A stretch of 64,000 nt of DNA. Origin: Aureimonas phyllosphaerae. GTDB taxonomy: Bacteria > Pseudomonadota > Alphaproteobacteria > Rhizobiales > Rhizobiaceae. The stretch spans positions 186,001 to 250,000 of the forward strand of contig NZ_FOOA01000003.1 of the NCBI RefSeq assembly GCF_900113065.1, read 5' to 3'. Under the pieces are notes generated by a model. The model saw nothing but the letters and a program-made list of their open reading frames with translations, was not told the DNA's origin and made no database searches. This document shows, piece by piece, positions 43,797-54,740 of this stretch (its first letter is position 1; each line of letters begins with the position of its first letter). Made by a program: the position numbers and the translations under genes.

Positions 43797-45946
43797 CCGG
43801 CCGAGCGAAGCCTTGCGTCCGTCTGACTGAGCGCGAGGAAGGTCCGGGCGTTGACCGGGCGGCTGTAGAGATAGCCCTGCCCCATGTCGCAGCCCTGTCC
43901 CAGCATCAGCGCATGCTGATCGACCGTCTCGATACCTTCGGCAATGACCTCGATCCCCAGCCCGTGCGCCATCGAAACCAGCGCCTGCGTGATGGCGCGG
44001 TCGCGCTCGCAGACGTCGGCACCGCTGACGAAGGCGCGGTCGATCTTGATCTTCGTCACCGGATAATCCCGCAGCATGGAGAGCGAGGCGAAGCCGGTGC
44101 CGAAATCGTCGAAGGCGAGCCCGACGCCGAGATCGCGCAGGCGATTGAGCTGCTTCAGGATGCGCTCGTCGGATTTGAGGATCGTGTTCTCGGTGATCTC
44201 GAGTTCCAGCGCCTCCGGCGGCAGGTCGTGACGCTCCAGGGCACGGGTCACCTCGCCGACGATATCACCGGACTTGAACTGCAATGCGAAGAGGTTGACC
44301 GCGATGCGGAAGCCGGGGAACGGCCCGGCTCGCCATGCGGCGGCCTGCCGGCACGCTTCGTCGACGATCCAGCCGCCGACGGAAATGGCGAGCGCATCCG
44401 CCTCGATCATCGGAAGGAACGCGCCGGGCGCCAGCACGCCACGCCGGGGATGGATCCATCGCAGGAGGGCTTCGGCGCCGCAAAGACGGCTGTCCCGTAG
44501 TGAGACTTGCGGTTGGTAGTAGAGCTCGAACTGGTTGTCGGCCCAGGCGGCGGCGAGTTCGGTCCTCGCCAGACCCTTCTCGACGATCTTCAGCCGCAGG
44601 TCGGGCGTAAAAAGCTCCGTCCGCCCTCGCCCGCTCCTCTTGGCCTTGTAGAGCGCAAGGTCGGCGTCGCCGAGCAGGCTGTCAGGCGTATCGTCGTGAC
44701 CGGAACAGGCGACGCCGATGCTCGCGCTGATGCTCACCATCGCGTCCTCGATGGTGATCGCCTGCTCGATCACGTCGATCAGCGTTTCACCGAGCCAGGC
44801 GCCCTCCAGCGGATTCGCGTCATCTTCGATCAGCACGACGAACTCGTCGCCGCCCATCCGCGCGACGAACTGCCCGTTCCGCGCCTCGGATCGCAGGCGG
44901 GCCGCGACCTCGGCAAGGACCTGGTCCCCGGCAAGGTGCCCGAGCGTGTCGTTCACCTCCTTGAACCCGTCGAGATCAACGAGGAGAAGCGTGATCTTGC
45001 GTCCTGCCTCGACAAGGGCGGCCAGACGCCGGTCGAGACTCGACCGGTTCGCCAGACCCGTCAGATGATCGAGCATCGTCGCGCCGCGCAGGCTCTCGGC
45101 AAGGCGCTGCCGTTCGCTGTCGTCGCGGATGATCGCACCGAACCGGCGCTCACCGCCCTCCATCCACTGCGACAGGGAAAGTTCGATGGGAATGTGCGTG
45201 CCGTTCTTGTGCAGGCCATGAAGCGTGACCGAGCGTCCGATAAGGCTCGTCGGCCCGTTACCGGCCACACGCTCGACGCCTGCCCGGTGCGCAGCGCGGT
45301 TGCCCATGGGGACGATGATATCGAGGGGCTGGCCGATCGCCTCCTCGGCGGTGAAGCCGAAAAGCTGCTCGGCGCCCGCATTCCAGGCCACGATCCTGTT
45401 GCTGGCGTCCGCGGCGACGATGCCGTCGGGCGATGTGGTGGCGATACCCTCGAAGACCGATGGACGGTCGACCTCCACCGTGCGACGCGCCCAGTCGAAC
45501 TGCCGCCCGAGGAAGCTCGCGAGTTCGCGCATCACGCGCGTCTCGACCGCACCGAACTCTTCGACCCCCAGCGAAAGTACGACGGACAGACAGCCTGCCA
45601 GTGTGTTGTCGGAGAGACGGACCGGCGCGTGCACGACGCACTGCCGGAACCGGCCCCTCCCCCTCGAAGCCTGGACGTCGCGAAACAGGAGGTCCTGGGT
45701 GTCCTTGAGCTCGCGTGGCATCACTCGCAGGGCACACCCGGAGAGGTCGGAGGTGCCCGAACGATGGACGCGCTTCAGTTGCTCGCCGTCCAGCACGCAG
45801 ATCTCGACAAGGGAGGCGCAGAGCACCGTCCTGGCGAAATCCGCGCATTGCAAGAGCTGGCTTCGGTTGAAGGTCGCGATGCGGCCAGCCAAGGCTCGTG
45901 ACGTGTCGGTCTGGTGTTCCATCGTTTCCCGTGCGGTGCGTGGCAC
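43793..45946 (-). CDS. GAF/PAS-GGDEF-EAL cyclic-di-GMP enzyme
   Basis: A 717-residue cytoplasmic protein. An N-terminal GAF-like region (about 1-155) is followed by a PAS domain (about 165-285), GGDEF (about 290-450) and EAL (about 460-710). The GGDEF motif is intact (RMGGDEFVV) and so is the EAL catalytic set (GAEALLRW, ENTILKS, DDFGTGFAS, KIDRAFV, AEGIE, QGYLYS). It may therefore make and degrade c-di-GMP, with the PAS/GAF part choosing. A start at 45922 is also possible. No membrane segments. Confidence 0.9.
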   Translation of the reverse strand: MPRTARETMEHQTDTSRALAGRIATFNRSQLLQCADFARTVLCASLVEICVLDGEQLKRVHRSGTSDLSGCALRVMPRELKDTQDLLFRDVQASRGRGRFRQCVVHAPVRLSDNTLAGCLSVVLSLGVEEFGAVETRVMRELASFLGRQFDWARRTVEVDRPSVFEGIATTSPDGIVAADASNRIVAWNAGAEQLFGFTAEEAIGQPLDIIVPMGNRAAHRAGVERVAGNGPTSLIGRSVTLHGLHKNGTHIPIELSLSQWMEGGERRFGAIIRDDSERQRLAESLRGATMLDHLTGLANRSSLDRRLAALVEAGRKITLLLVDLDGFKEVNDTLGHLAGDQVLAEVAARLRSEARNGQFVARMGGDEFVVLIEDDANPLEGAWLGETLIDVIEQAITIEDAMVSISASIGVACSGHDDTPDSLLGDADLALYKAKRSGRGRTELFTPDLRLKIVEKGLARTELAAAWADNQFELYYQPQVSLRDSRLCGAEALLRWIHPRRGVLAPGAFLPMIEADALAISVGGWIVDEACRQAAAWRAGPFPGFRIAVNLFALQFKSGDIVGEVTRALERHDLPPEALELEITENTILKSDERILKQLNRLRDLGVGLAFDDFGTGFASLSMLRDYPVTKIKIDRAFVSGADVCERDRAITQALVSMAHGLGIEVIAEGIETVDQHALMLGQGCDMGQGYLYSRPVNARTFLALSQTDARLRSAG

Positions 45947-46054
45947 AGATCGACGGTCACGTTAGCCGTGAAAGGTAAAAAGGAATCGAAAGGTCGAAAC
46001 CGGAGGTTATCTTCCACGCGGTGCAGAGGCGCCAAGCCGATGCCGGAAACGACA

Positions 46055-46081
46055 GGGGCAGGCCCATCCGGCGCCCGCCCC
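46055..46081 (-). terminator. Possible terminator after pntB
   Basis: A GC-rich inverted repeat with eight pairs and one mismatch around a nine-base loop lies 35 bases beyond the pntB stop. The following minus-strand tail has only scattered Ts, so strength is doubtful. Confidence 0.4.
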
Positions 46082-46115
46082 TTCGTATTTTCGCACAGCT
46101 GTCGCCCGCAGGCGA

Positions 46116-47552
46116 TCAGCCGATCTGCTTGAGCAGTTCGTCGAGCGACTTCTTGGCGTCGCCGTAGAACATGCGGGTGTTCTCCTTGTAGAAGAGCGGG
46201 TTCTCGATGCCGGAATATCCGGTGCCCTGCCCGCGCTTCGACACGATGACGCGCCGCGCCTTCCAGACCTCGATCACCGGCATGCCGGCGATCGGCGAGT
46301 TCGGATCTTCCTCCGCCGCCGGATTGACGATGTCGTTGGCGCCGATGACGATCGCGACATCCGTCGAGGGGAAGTCCTCGTTGATCTCGTCCATTTCGAG
46401 GACGATGTCGTAGGGAACCTTGGCCTCGGCGAGGAGCACGTTCATGTGGCCCGGCAGGCGGCCGGCGACCGGGTGGATCGCGAAGCGCACCGTCTTGCCC
46501 TTGGCGCGCAGACGGCGCGTGAGTTCCGAAATCGACCCTTGCGCCTGCGCGACGGCGAGGCCGTAGCCCGGCACGATGACGACCGTGTCCGCTTCGTCCA
46601 GCGCCTGCGCGACGCCGTCCGTGTCGATCGCGACCTGTTCGCCGGTGATCTCCTGCGCCGGACCGCTCGTGCCGCCCCAGCCGCCGAGGATGACGGAGAC
46701 GAAGTTCCGGTTCATCGCGCGGCACATGATATAGGACAGGATCGCGCCGGACGAGCCCACCAGCGCGCCGGTGACGATCAGGAGATCGTTGCCAAGCGTG
46801 AAACCGATCGCGGCTGCCGCCCAGCCCGAATACGAGTTCAGCATCGAGACGACGACGGGCATGTCCGCGCCGCCGATCGCCATGATGAGATGCCAGCCGA
46901 GCGCGCCCGCGAGGATCGCGACGAGGATCAGCGTCCAGATGCCGGCGCCGTTGAAGTAGACGATGCCGAGAATGAGGGCGACGGCGACGCCGGCGAGATT
47001 GATCGCGTGGCGGTTCGGCAGGACGAGAGCCTTGGAGTCGAGGCGGCCCGACAGCTTGCCGTAGGCGACCACCGAGCCGGTGAAGGTGACGGCGCCGATG
47101 AAGACGCCGAGGAAGACCTCGACCCGCATGATCGCGAGTTCGACCGGCGTCTTGGTGGCGAGCGTCGCGGCAAAGCCCGTCAGGAGGTGGTCCGTTCCGG
47201 TGGCGATCGCATGGGCGACGTGCGCGGCCTCGAGATCGGCGTTGAAGCCGATGAACACGGCGGCAAGGCCGACGAAGGAGTGCAGCGCCGCGACGAGTTC
47301 GGGCATCTGCGTCATCTGCACGCGGCCGGCGAGCCAGCCGCCGACAAGGCCGCCGACGACGATCAGCGGCACGACTAGCCAGAGCGCGCCGACCGCCGGC
47401 CCGGTGATGGTGGCGAAGACGGCCAGCGCCATGCCGACGATGCCGTACCAGACGGCGCGCTTGGCGCTTTCCTGGTTCGACAGGCCGCCGAGCGAGAGGA
47501 TGAAGAGGATGGAGGCGACGATATAGGACGCGCCGACGAGACCTGGGCTCAT
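46116..47552 (-). CDS. pntB: NAD(P) transhydrogenase beta subunit
   Basis: A 478-residue membrane protein carrying domain II helices (about nine) and the NADP-binding domain III. Landmarks include [13 protein letters not shown] and [18 protein letters not shown], and the closing [20 protein letters not shown]. With PntA it uses the proton gradient to reduce NADP with NADH. It starts 13 bases after the pntA stop. Confidence 0.96.
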   Translation of the reverse strand: MSPGLVGASYIVASILFILSLGGLSNQESAKRAVWYGIVGMALAVFATITGPAVGALWLVVPLIVVGGLVGGWLAGRVQMTQMPELVAALHSFVGLAAVFIGFNADLEAAHVAHAIATGTDHLLTGFAATLATKTPVELAIMRVEVFLGVFIGAVTFTGSVVAYGKLSGRLDSKALVLPNRHAINLAGVAVALILGIVYFNGAGIWTLILVAILAGALGWHLIMAIGGADMPVVVSMLNSYSGWAAAAIGFTLGNDLLIVTGALVGSSGAILSYIMCRAMNRNFVSVILGGWGGTSGPAQEITGEQVAIDTDGVAQALDEADTVVIVPGYGLAVAQAQGSISELTRRLRAKGKTVRFAIHPVAGRLPGHMNVLLAEAKVPYDIVLEMDEINEDFPSTDVAIVIGANDIVNPAAEEDPNSPIAGMPVIEVWKARRVIVSKRGQGTGYSGIENPLFYKENTRMFYGDAKKSLDELLKQIG

Positions 47553-47565
47553 GGTTTCGACCTCC

Positions 47566-49134
47566 TCAGCTCTTCTGGAACATCTTGAGCATCCGGCGCG
47601 TCACCATGAACCCGCCGAAGATGTTGACCGACGCCATCAGGATAGCGAGCCCGGCAAGGAACGAGACGAACCAGCCCGACGTGCCGACCTGCAGCAGCGC
47701 GCCGAGGATGATGATCGACGACACGGCGTTGGTGACGGCCATCAGGGGCGTATGCAGCGAATGCGAGACGTTCCAGATGACGTGGTAGCCGACGAAGCAG
47801 GACAGCGCGAAGACCACGAAATGCTGGAGGAAGCTCGGCGGCGCCGTCAGCCCGATCAGCATCAGGAGGATCGCGCCACCGGCGAGCAGCATGACCTGGC
47901 GCTGGCCGGACTTCCGGGCGGTGAGCGCCTCGCGCGCCGCCTTCTCTGCCGCCGTTTCCTCGACCACCTTCTTGGGGGCCTGCTTGGCGATCGCCGCAAT
48001 CTTGGGCGGCGGCGGCGGATAGGTGATCGCACCCTCGTGCGTCACGGTCGCGCCGCGGATGACGTCGTCCTCCATGTCGACCACCGGCACGCCGTCCTTC
48101 TTCGGCGTCAGGTCGTCCATCATGTGGCGGATGTTGGTGGCAAACAGCGTCGAGGCCTGGGTCGCCATGCGGCTGGGATAGTCGGTGTACCCGACGATGC
48201 GCACGCCGTTCGGCGTCTCGACCACCTCATCCGGCACGGTGAGGTCGCAGTTGCCGCCACGCTCGGCAGCCAGATCCACCACGACCGAGCCGGGCTTCAT
48301 CAGGGCGACCATGTCTTCCAGCCAGAGCTTGGGCGCATCGCGGCCGGGAATCAGCGCCGTGGTGATGACGATGTCGACTTCGGGCGCTTGGGCCCGGAAA
48401 AGCTCGAGCTGCTTGGCGCGGAACTCAGGAGACGATGGGGCCGCATAGCCGCCCGTCGCCGCACCATCCGCCGCGCCGGCGAAGTCGAGGAACAGGAACT
48501 CGGCGCCCATCGACTGGATCTGCTCGGCGACCTCGGGGCGCACGTCGAAGGCCCGCACCTGCGCGCCCAGCGACTGCGCCGTGCCGATCGCGGCAAGACC
48601 CGCGACGCCGGCGCCCAGCACCAGCACCTTGGCGGGCGGGACCTTGCCGGCCGCCGTGATCTGGCCGGTGAAGAAGCGGCCGAACTGGTTGCCCGCCTCG
48701 ATCACCGCGCGGTAGCCCGCGATGTTGGCCATGGAGGACAGGGCGTCCATCTTCTGCGCGCGGCTGATGCGCGGCACCATGTCCATCGCGAGCACCGTCG
48801 CGCCCTTGGCGCGCAGCGCTTCCAGAAGCGCCGCGTTCTGCGCGGGGTAGAGGAACGAGATCAGGATCTGTCCGGAGCGGACGAGCTCGACCTCGGCGTC
48901 CTCCGGCGGGCGGACCTTGGCGACGATGTCGGCCTCGGCCCAGAGCGACGCAGCGTCGTGCACGACCCGCGCGCCGGCTGCCGCATAGGCCTCGTCCGAG
49001 AACCGCGCCGCATCGCCGGCGCCGGTTTCTACCAGGCATTCGTAGCCGAGCTTCTGCAACCGACCGACGCTTTCCGGCGTCAGCGCGACGCGCCGCTCGC
49101 CGGCAAAGCGCTCCTTCGGAACTCCGAACTTCAT
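47566..49134 (-). CDS. pntA: NAD(P) transhydrogenase alpha subunit
   Basis: A 522-residue protein with the NAD-binding domain I ([69 protein letters not shown]) followed by a C-terminal membrane part of about four helices. Domain I and the membrane region are in one chain, as in E. coli PntA; many alphaproteobacteria split them in two. A Glu/Pro/Lys-rich linker connects the parts. Confidence 0.96.
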   Translation of the reverse strand: MKFGVPKERFAGERRVALTPESVGRLQKLGYECLVETGAGDAARFSDEAYAAAGARVVHDAASLWAEADIVAKVRPPEDAEVELVRSGQILISFLYPAQNAALLEALRAKGATVLAMDMVPRISRAQKMDALSSMANIAGYRAVIEAGNQFGRFFTGQITAAGKVPPAKVLVLGAGVAGLAAIGTAQSLGAQVRAFDVRPEVAEQIQSMGAEFLFLDFAGAADGAATGGYAAPSSPEFRAKQLELFRAQAPEVDIVITTALIPGRDAPKLWLEDMVALMKPGSVVVDLAAERGGNCDLTVPDEVVETPNGVRIVGYTDYPSRMATQASTLFATNIRHMMDDLTPKKDGVPVVDMEDDVIRGATVTHEGAITYPPPPPKIAAIAKQAPKKVVEETAAEKAAREALTARKSGQRQVMLLAGGAILLMLIGLTAPPSFLQHFVVFALSCFVGYHVIWNVSHSLHTPLMAVTNAVSSIIILGALLQVGTSGWFVSFLAGLAILMASVNIFGGFMVTRRMLKMFQKS

Positions 49135-49236
49135 TCCGTTCCTCCCCTGTCGGCCGGACTATTGCCCGTCCTGCAACAGTCCACCAGTGATTCGCTGCGG
49201 CTGAATTGCATCAGCCGCGCGATCGTCTTGCGCTGC

Positions 49237-49271
49237 AAGAAAACCCGCCGGGTGGCTCGACACCCGACGGG
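49237..49271 (-). terminator. Intrinsic terminator after the IolG-like gene
   Basis: On the minus strand a 10-bp stem (CCCGTCGGGT with ACCCGGCGGG, one G-T pair) and 8-base loop is followed by TTTTCTT. It begins 43 bases past the stop of the IolG-like gene and separates it from pntAB. A textbook rho-independent terminator. Confidence 0.85.
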
Positions 49272-49313
49272 AAAGGCCATGCCAGTGCCGCCCGCAGCAG
49301 GCGGGTACCGACC

Positions 49314-50309
49314 TCAGCGAGCCGAGAGCTCGATGACCCGCCGCTCGGCGATCGAGCGGTTGCCGGCCTCGGCCAGTTCCAGCGCGCGCAGGCCGTCGCG
49401 GAAGGTGACGGCCGGCGGCTTGCCCGCCTTCAGGTTGGCGAAGAAGCTGTTCCACTGCGCCGCGTAGGCGTCGGCGTAGCGGTCGAGGAAGAAGGTCGAG
49501 AGCTCCGAGCGCGCGTCGGTTGTGTCGGCGAGATTGACGCGAAGCTCGTCCCTCAAGGGGTTCTCGGCGCGCAGCGAGCCCTTCTCGCCGAAGGCCTCGA
49601 TCCGCTGGTCGTAGCCGTAGGCGCAGCGGCGCGAGTTGAGGATCTGGCACTGGACGCCGGACGCGGTGCGCATGACGACGCTGACGCTGTCGTGGTCGCC
49701 CACCTCGCCGATCGCCGGGTCGACCAGCACCGAGCCCGTCGCGAACACCTCGACCGGCTCCTCGCCCAGAATGAAGCGCGCCATGTCGAAGTCGTGGATC
49801 GCCATGTCCTTCAGGATGCCGCCCGAGCTGGCGAGATAGCCGATCGGGGCCGGCGCCGGATCGCGGCTGATGATGGTGAGGTTCTCGATCTTGCCGATCG
49901 CGCCCTCGGCGAGGCGCTCGCGAAGCCGGGCGAAGGTCTTGTCGAAGCGGCGGTTGAAGCCGATCTGGACGCGATCCGCGGCCGGCCCGATCTTGTCGAG
50001 GCACTCCAGCGCACGAGCGACCGACAGGTCGATCGGCTTTTCGCAGAACACCTCCTTGCCGGCCGCAACGGCCTGGACGAGATAATCCACATGGGTGTCG
50101 GTCGGCGTGGCGATCGCCACGGCCTCGACGCTCGGATCGGCCAGCGCCTCCGCGACGTCGCCGTAGACGCGCCCGCCGAAGCGCCCGGCAACGACCTCGG
50201 CCGACTCGCGGCGCAGATCGTAGACGCCGGCAAGCTCCGCGCCCGCTCCCTTGATGCCACGGGCATGGACTTCCGCGATGCGACCGGCACCGAGCAAGGC
50301 AACACGCAT
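49314..50309 (-). CDS. iolG: Inositol 2-dehydrogenase-like oxidoreductase (Gfo/Idh/MocA)
   Basis: A 331-residue NAD-dependent dehydrogenase. The Rossmann motif is LLGAGRIAEVHA, the EKP motif is in FCEKPIDLS, and the catalytic stretch GGILKDMAIHDFDMARF holds the Lys/Asp/His residues. The sequence style matches inositol dehydrogenases that oxidise myo-inositol to 2-keto-inositol. It is a single-gene unit here; the rest of the inositol pathway is not in the window, so a different polyol or sugar substrate cannot be excluded. Confidence 0.85.
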   Translation of the reverse strand: MRVALLGAGRIAEVHARGIKGAGAELAGVYDLRRESAEVVAGRFGGRVYGDVAEALADPSVEAVAIATPTDTHVDYLVQAVAAGKEVFCEKPIDLSVARALECLDKIGPAADRVQIGFNRRFDKTFARLRERLAEGAIGKIENLTIISRDPAPAPIGYLASSGGILKDMAIHDFDMARFILGEEPVEVFATGSVLVDPAIGEVGDHDSVSVVMRTASGVQCQILNSRRCAYGYDQRIEAFGEKGSLRAENPLRDELRVNLADTTDARSELSTFFLDRYADAYAAQWNSFFANLKAGKPPAVTFRDGLRALELAEAGNRSIAERRVIELSAR

Positions 50310-50557
50310 GATGTGATTCTCTCGACTGGCCGACGCGTCGGCACGTTTCCACCCACACGCCTCCCGGCGTGCCCGGCAAACGGTCTAGTGTCGAGCCGTT
50401 GGGCGCGCAATGGCCTGCGACCGCGTCCCGCAACGAAGGCGACACGAGGACGGAGCGCGGCCGCAGGCCTCGACCGCTTCGGCGGCCGAACGGTCCGCAA
50501 CGCGATCGGCAAGGCAAGACCGGTGGGAGCACGCTGATGTTATCAGACATCGATCGT

Positions 50558-50632
50558 TGGCTGGGGCGCCTGGATTCGAACCAGGGGATGGCGGTACCAA
50601 AAACCGCTGCCTTACCGCTTGGCTACGCCCCA
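50558..50632 (-). tRNA. tRNA-Gln (TTG)
   Basis: The minus strand folds as a cloverleaf: acceptor TGGGGCG with CGCCCCA, anticodon stem GCGGT/ACCGC around loop TTTTGGT (anticodon TTG), and a TTCGAAT T-loop. The discriminator is G and the 3' CCA is encoded. Confidence 0.96.
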
Positions 50633-50772
50633 AAACCGGCCGTCGGCGAGCGCTTCTATAATCGCTCGGGGCGATGCGTGCAAGGAAGCCGGCGCCATTC
50701 GAGCGAGGTGGGAAAAGCGTCGCGAATCCTGTTGCGCAGCGCCGCGCGTCCCGCTATAGACCCGCTCGGCCA

Positions 50773-50849
50773 CGGAGTGTAGCGCAGTCTGGTAGCGCAC
50801 CTCGTTCGGGACGAGGGGGTCGCAGGTTCAAATCCTGCCACTCCGACCA
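50773..50849 (+). tRNA. tRNA-Pro (CGG)
   Basis: Acceptor CGGAGTG pairs with CACTCCG, the anticodon stem CCTCG/CGAGG encloses TTCGGGA (anticodon CGG), and the T-loop reads TTCAAAT. The discriminator is A and CCA is encoded at the 3' end. Confidence 0.96.
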
Positions 50850-51105
50850 GCCAACCGTGAGCGTCTTCGGCTTTCCCGACCAGCCATTCGAAGACCCTCC
50901 CGCCTCGTCACAACGATATTCGTTTGCGCCGCCTCGCATGCCCTTTGCGTGTTCGCTGGCATCCTGACAGCCCGCCGCGCGGCGGAATCGGATACAATCC
51001 GATCGCCTTGCGAGCGTCGCGAAGCGGGACCATGATGCTGCCCTCCGCTCCCGACATTCTTCCTCCCGCATCGAAGGCCCTTTCAATACCGCCCACGGCT
51101 CACTC

Positions 51106-52797
51106 ATGACGCCAATGCACTCGGCTCTTTCGATCGTCGACGGACCGGCGCGCGGACCCGTGGTCGCGCTGTCGGAGGGGCTCAGCTTCTGGGGCGGCGT
51201 CGATCCCGCCACGGGTCGCATCATCGACGCGCATCATCCGCAGTGCGGCGCGAATCTCGCAGGCGCCGTGGTGCTGATGCCGACCAGCCGGGGGTCGTGC
51301 TCGGGATCGGGCGTGGTGCTGGAGCTGACGCTTGCCGGGCGGGCGCCCGCGGCGCTGGTGTTCGCGGAGGCGGAGGACGTCGCGACACTGGGCGCCCTCG
51401 TCGCCGGGGAAATGTTCGGGCACGCGCTGCCGGTCCTCAGACTGTCGCCGGATGCCCATGCGGCGCTCGCACGCGAGACCTTTGCCACGATCGATCGCGA
51501 TGCGATCCGGGCCGGCGCGTGTTTCCTTCCCATCGCCCGCCTTCCCGTCACGGCGTTCGAACTCGGCCCTGCCGACCGCGCAATGCTGGACGGTGCCGAG
51601 GGCGAGGCCACCGCGCAGGCGATGCGCATCCTCGTGGCGATGGCACGCCAGCAGGGCGCCGAGCGTCTCGTCGATGTCACTTGCGCCCACATCGACGGCT
51701 GCATCTATGCCGGGCCAGCCAATCTCGTCTTCGCCGAGGCGATGGCGGCGAAAGGCGCACGGGTTCGCGTGCCGACCACGATGAACGCCATCTCGGTCGA
51801 CGCCGAAAATTGGCGGAAGCAGAGCGTGGCCCCCGTCTTCGGCGAGCCGGCCGCCCGCCTGGCCGATGCCTATGTCGGCATGGGCTGCCGGCCCACCTTC
51901 ACCTGCGCGCCCTATCTTCTCGACGATGCGCCCGGCTGCGGCGATATCATCGGCTGGTCGGAATCGAACGCCGTGATCTTCGCCAACAGCGTGCTGGGCG
52001 CGCGGACCGCCAAGCATCCGGACTTTCTCGACCTGTGCATCGCTCTGACGGGCCGCGCCCCGTTGGCCGGCCCCTATCTCGACGCGGGGCGCCGCGCGGC
52101 CCTCGTCGTCGACGTCGATCTGCCGGAACGCATCGGGTCCGAGGCTTGGCCGCTCCTTGGCTATCTCGCCGGCCGTCTGGCGCCCGAGCGAGTGCCGCTC
52201 CTGCGCGGTCTCGCCGATCTCGCGCCCCGCCACGACGACCTCAAGGCCCTCTGCGCCGCCTTCGGCACCACCTCGGCCGCCCCGATGCTGCATGTCGAGG
52301 GCGTCACGCCGGAGGCCGAGGGCTGCGCGATGCCGGGCGCCGACCTCGCCACCATCTCTCGCGCCGACCTCGCCGCCGCATGGCGCCGTTTGAACGAGGG
52401 GGCGGCGGAGATCGACCTCGTGGCGATCGGCAGTCCGCATGCTTCCCTGAACGAATGTCAGATGCTCGCCGACGCGCTGGCCGGACGAGCGCGCGATCCC
52501 CGGGTCCGGGGAATGATCACGGCCGGGCGGCAGGTGCTCGCCGCAGCCAAGGCGGACGGGACGCGGTCCCGCCTGTCCGCCAGCGGCATCGAGATGATCC
52601 CCGACCTTTGCTGGTGCTCGATCTCGCGCCCCGTGTTCCCGCGACAAGCGCGGACCGTCCTCACCACGTCCGGCAAGTACGCCCATTACGGTCCCGGCCT
52701 CTCCGGGTGTGCGGTACGGCTCGGCACGCTCGCAGACTGCGCGGACGCTCTTGCGACCGGCTTCGCGCCCCCTCGCCTCCCCGACTGGCTCGTCTGA
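51106..52797 (+). CDS. Aconitase X, fused small and large subunits (cis-3-hydroxyproline dehydratase type)
   Basis: A 563-residue hydro-lyase of the AcnX class. Residues about 15-130 are the small swivel domain ([16 protein letters not shown]), and the remainder is the DUF521 large domain with conserved cysteines in [26 protein letters not shown] and PDLCWCS. Characterised bacterial relatives dehydrate cis-3-hydroxy-L-proline, some act on mevalonate-5-phosphate in archaea. It stands alone and converges on adenine deaminase; no proline reductase gene is adjacent, so substrate is inferred. Confidence 0.88.
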   Translation: MTPMHSALSIVDGPARGPVVALSEGLSFWGGVDPATGRIIDAHHPQCGANLAGAVVLMPTSRGSCSGSGVVLELTLAGRAPAALVFAEAEDVATLGALVAGEMFGHALPVLRLSPDAHAALARETFATIDRDAIRAGACFLPIARLPVTAFELGPADRAMLDGAEGEATAQAMRILVAMARQQGAERLVDVTCAHIDGCIYAGPANLVFAEAMAAKGARVRVPTTMNAISVDAENWRKQSVAPVFGEPAARLADAYVGMGCRPTFTCAPYLLDDAPGCGDIIGWSESNAVIFANSVLGARTAKHPDFLDLCIALTGRAPLAGPYLDAGRRAALVVDVDLPERIGSEAWPLLGYLAGRLAPERVPLLRGLADLAPRHDDLKALCAAFGTTSAAPMLHVEGVTPEAEGCAMPGADLATISRADLAAAWRRLNEGAAEIDLVAIGSPHASLNECQMLADALAGRARDPRVRGMITAGRQVLAAAKADGTRSRLSASGIEMIPDLCWCSISRPVFPRQARTVLTTSGKYAHYGPGLSGCAVRLGTLADCADALATGFAPPRLPDWLV

Positions 52798-52813
52798 CGC
52801 GAGACCGGACCGC

Positions 52814-54520
52814 TCAACCCTCCACGAAGGCGAAGCGGTCGACGTCGAAGAGCCCCCGATCGGTCAGCTTCAGGTGCGGGATCACCGGGAGGGCCAGAAA
52901 CGCGAGCTGCAAGAAGGGTTCGAGCAGCGAACACCCGAGCCCTCTCGCCGCCGCCACCAGCGCCTCCAAATCGTGGATCACAGTGTCGACCGGCTCGACG
53001 CTCATCAGTCCTGCCATCGGCAGCGCCAGCGCCGCGACGACGTGGCCCTCGTCGGCCACGGCGAAACCACCGCCGCGTGCGATCACGCCATTGACGGCCG
53101 CAGCCATGTCCTGCGCGTTGGTGCCGACTACGGTTATGTTGTGGCTGTCGTGCGCGACCGAGGAGGCGATCGCGCCGCGCTGGAGACCGAAGCCGTTGAC
53201 GAAGCCGAGGCCGACATTGCCGTTGCGGCCGTGGCGCTCGACCACCGCGAGCTTGAGGACATCCTGGCCCAGGTCCGGCTGCGCCTCGCCCTCGACGACG
53301 GCAAGCGTCGCGCCGAGCCTTGCGGTCAGAAGGAGACCCGCCTTCACGCCGATGACCGCCGCGTCGCACGTCGGACCGACCGCAGGCTGGCGGAAATGCT
53401 CCGGCGTCACGGGTTCCGCCTTCATCGAAGCGAGGCCGACGGGGGCGACTGCGGGCCGCGCGTCGAACAGCGCCCGCTCGACCAGGCGCCCGCCCGCGAC
53501 GACGTCGGAAACGCGGCAGGCCTCCAGGTCGTCGAGCAGGACGAGGTCGGCCCGCCAGCCCGGCGCGACCATGCCGCGATCGCGAAGACCGAAGATGCGG
53601 GCAGCCGAGAGCGAAGCGGCGCGGTAGACGTGGTGCACCGGGCATCCGCGCCCGATCAGCCGCCGGATCATCGCGTCGAGGTGGCCCTCTTCCGCGATGT
53701 CGAGCGGGCTGCGATCGTCGGTGCAGAGCGCCACGAAAGCCGACGTGTCTGCGGTCAGGATCTCGGCCAGCGCTTCGAGGTCCTTCGAGGCCGACCCCTC
53801 GCGGATCAGGATCGCCATGCCCTTGCGCAGCTTCTCCATCGCCTCGTCGGCGCCGGTCGCCTCGTGGTCGGTGCGGATGCCGGCCGCAAGATAGCCGGTC
53901 AGCGCAGAGCCGCGCAGGAGCGGCGCATGGCCGTCGACATGGCGGTCCTGAAAGGCTTCGAGCTTGGCGAGAATGCCGGGGTCGAGCGACAGGACGCCCG
54001 GGTAGTTCATCATCTCGGCAAGGCCGTGGACCTTCGGATGGTCGAGGAACGGCAGGAGGTCGTCGATCTCGAGCCGGGCCGCCGCGGTCTCGAAGGAGGT
54101 CGCAGGCACGCAGGACGAGAGGTTGATGCGGATGTCCATGACGCTCGCTTCGGCGCAGGCGACGAAGTAGGCGATCCCCTCCGCCCCGAGGACGTTGGCG
54201 ATCTCGTGCGGATCGCAGAACACCGTGGTCACGCCGCGCGGCAGCACGAAGCGGTCGAATTCGAGCGGCGTGACGAGCGAGGACTCGATGTGCAGATGTG
54301 TGTCGATGAAGCCCGGCACCACGAAACGTCCCGCGGCGTCGACGACCCGCTCGCCGTCGAAGCGGCCGTGGGTTCCGACGATACGCTCGCCGACGATCGC
54401 AATGTCGGTATCGTCGATCGAGCCGGTCACGAGGTCGAGGAGGCGCGCGTTGCGGATCACGAGATCGGCGGGCCGCAGGCTCTGGCCGGCAAGAATGCGG
54501 TGCGACAGATCGGATGCCAT
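52814..54520 (-). CDS. ade: Adenine deaminase
   Basis: A 568-residue amidohydrolase converting adenine to hypoxanthine in purine salvage. Metal-binding DTHLHIESSLVTP is at about residue 80, followed by FCDPHEIANVLG, HAPLLRG, CTDDRSP and, near the C-terminus, GFVNGFGLQRGAIASSVAHDSHN, all as in bacterial Ade. The ATG at 54520 starts the mature-looking sequence; the frame continues 14 codons upstream. Confidence 0.95.
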   Translation of the reverse strand: MASDLSHRILAGQSLRPADLVIRNARLLDLVTGSIDDTDIAIVGERIVGTHGRFDGERVVDAAGRFVVPGFIDTHLHIESSLVTPLEFDRFVLPRGVTTVFCDPHEIANVLGAEGIAYFVACAEASVMDIRINLSSCVPATSFETAAARLEIDDLLPFLDHPKVHGLAEMMNYPGVLSLDPGILAKLEAFQDRHVDGHAPLLRGSALTGYLAAGIRTDHEATGADEAMEKLRKGMAILIREGSASKDLEALAEILTADTSAFVALCTDDRSPLDIAEEGHLDAMIRRLIGRGCPVHHVYRAASLSAARIFGLRDRGMVAPGWRADLVLLDDLEACRVSDVVAGGRLVERALFDARPAVAPVGLASMKAEPVTPEHFRQPAVGPTCDAAVIGVKAGLLLTARLGATLAVVEGEAQPDLGQDVLKLAVVERHGRNGNVGLGFVNGFGLQRGAIASSVAHDSHNITVVGTNAQDMAAAVNGVIARGGGFAVADEGHVVAALALPMAGLMSVEPVDTVIHDLEALVAAARGLGCSLLEPFLQLAFLALPVIPHLKLTDRGLFDVDRFAFVEG

Positions 54521-54661
54521 GGGTCTTCCTCGTCCGAGGCCGGACATTCCGGCTGGACACAACCTCTAGCGATCCGGGGCGGCCGGCGAAATCCCTTGCG
54601 GTGGCGCCCGTGGCCGACTTGAGAAGCCAACGCCTTTGCGATAGGCCTTCGGCTCCGGGTC

Positions 54662-54734
54662 GGGCCTGTAGCTCAATGGTTAGAGCCGGCGGCTCATAAC
54701 CGCTTGGTTGCAGGTTCGAGTCCTGCCGGGCCCA
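54662..54734 (+). tRNA. tRNA with CAT anticodon, probably tRNA-Ile2 (lysidine-modified)
   Basis: Acceptor GGGCCTG pairs with CGGGCCC, the anticodon loop is CTCATAA (CAT), and the T-arm is TTCGAGT. The stem and variable region (CCGCTTGGTTG) resemble tRNA-Ile2, which is modified by TilS to read AUA, more than elongator tRNA-Met. Unlike its two neighbours it has no encoded CCA (ACCC follows). Assignment between Ile2 and Met is a judgement. Confidence 0.85.
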
Positions 54735-54740
54735 CCCGTC

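Noticed and set aside
49206-50537. Plus-strand 443-codon frame opposite the IolG-like gene
   Set aside because: Antisense shadow of a gene with clear dehydrogenase motifs.
50558-54734. tRNA-bounded segment as a genomic island
   Set aside because: No integrase, no direct repeats of tRNA ends, and codon use like the flanks.
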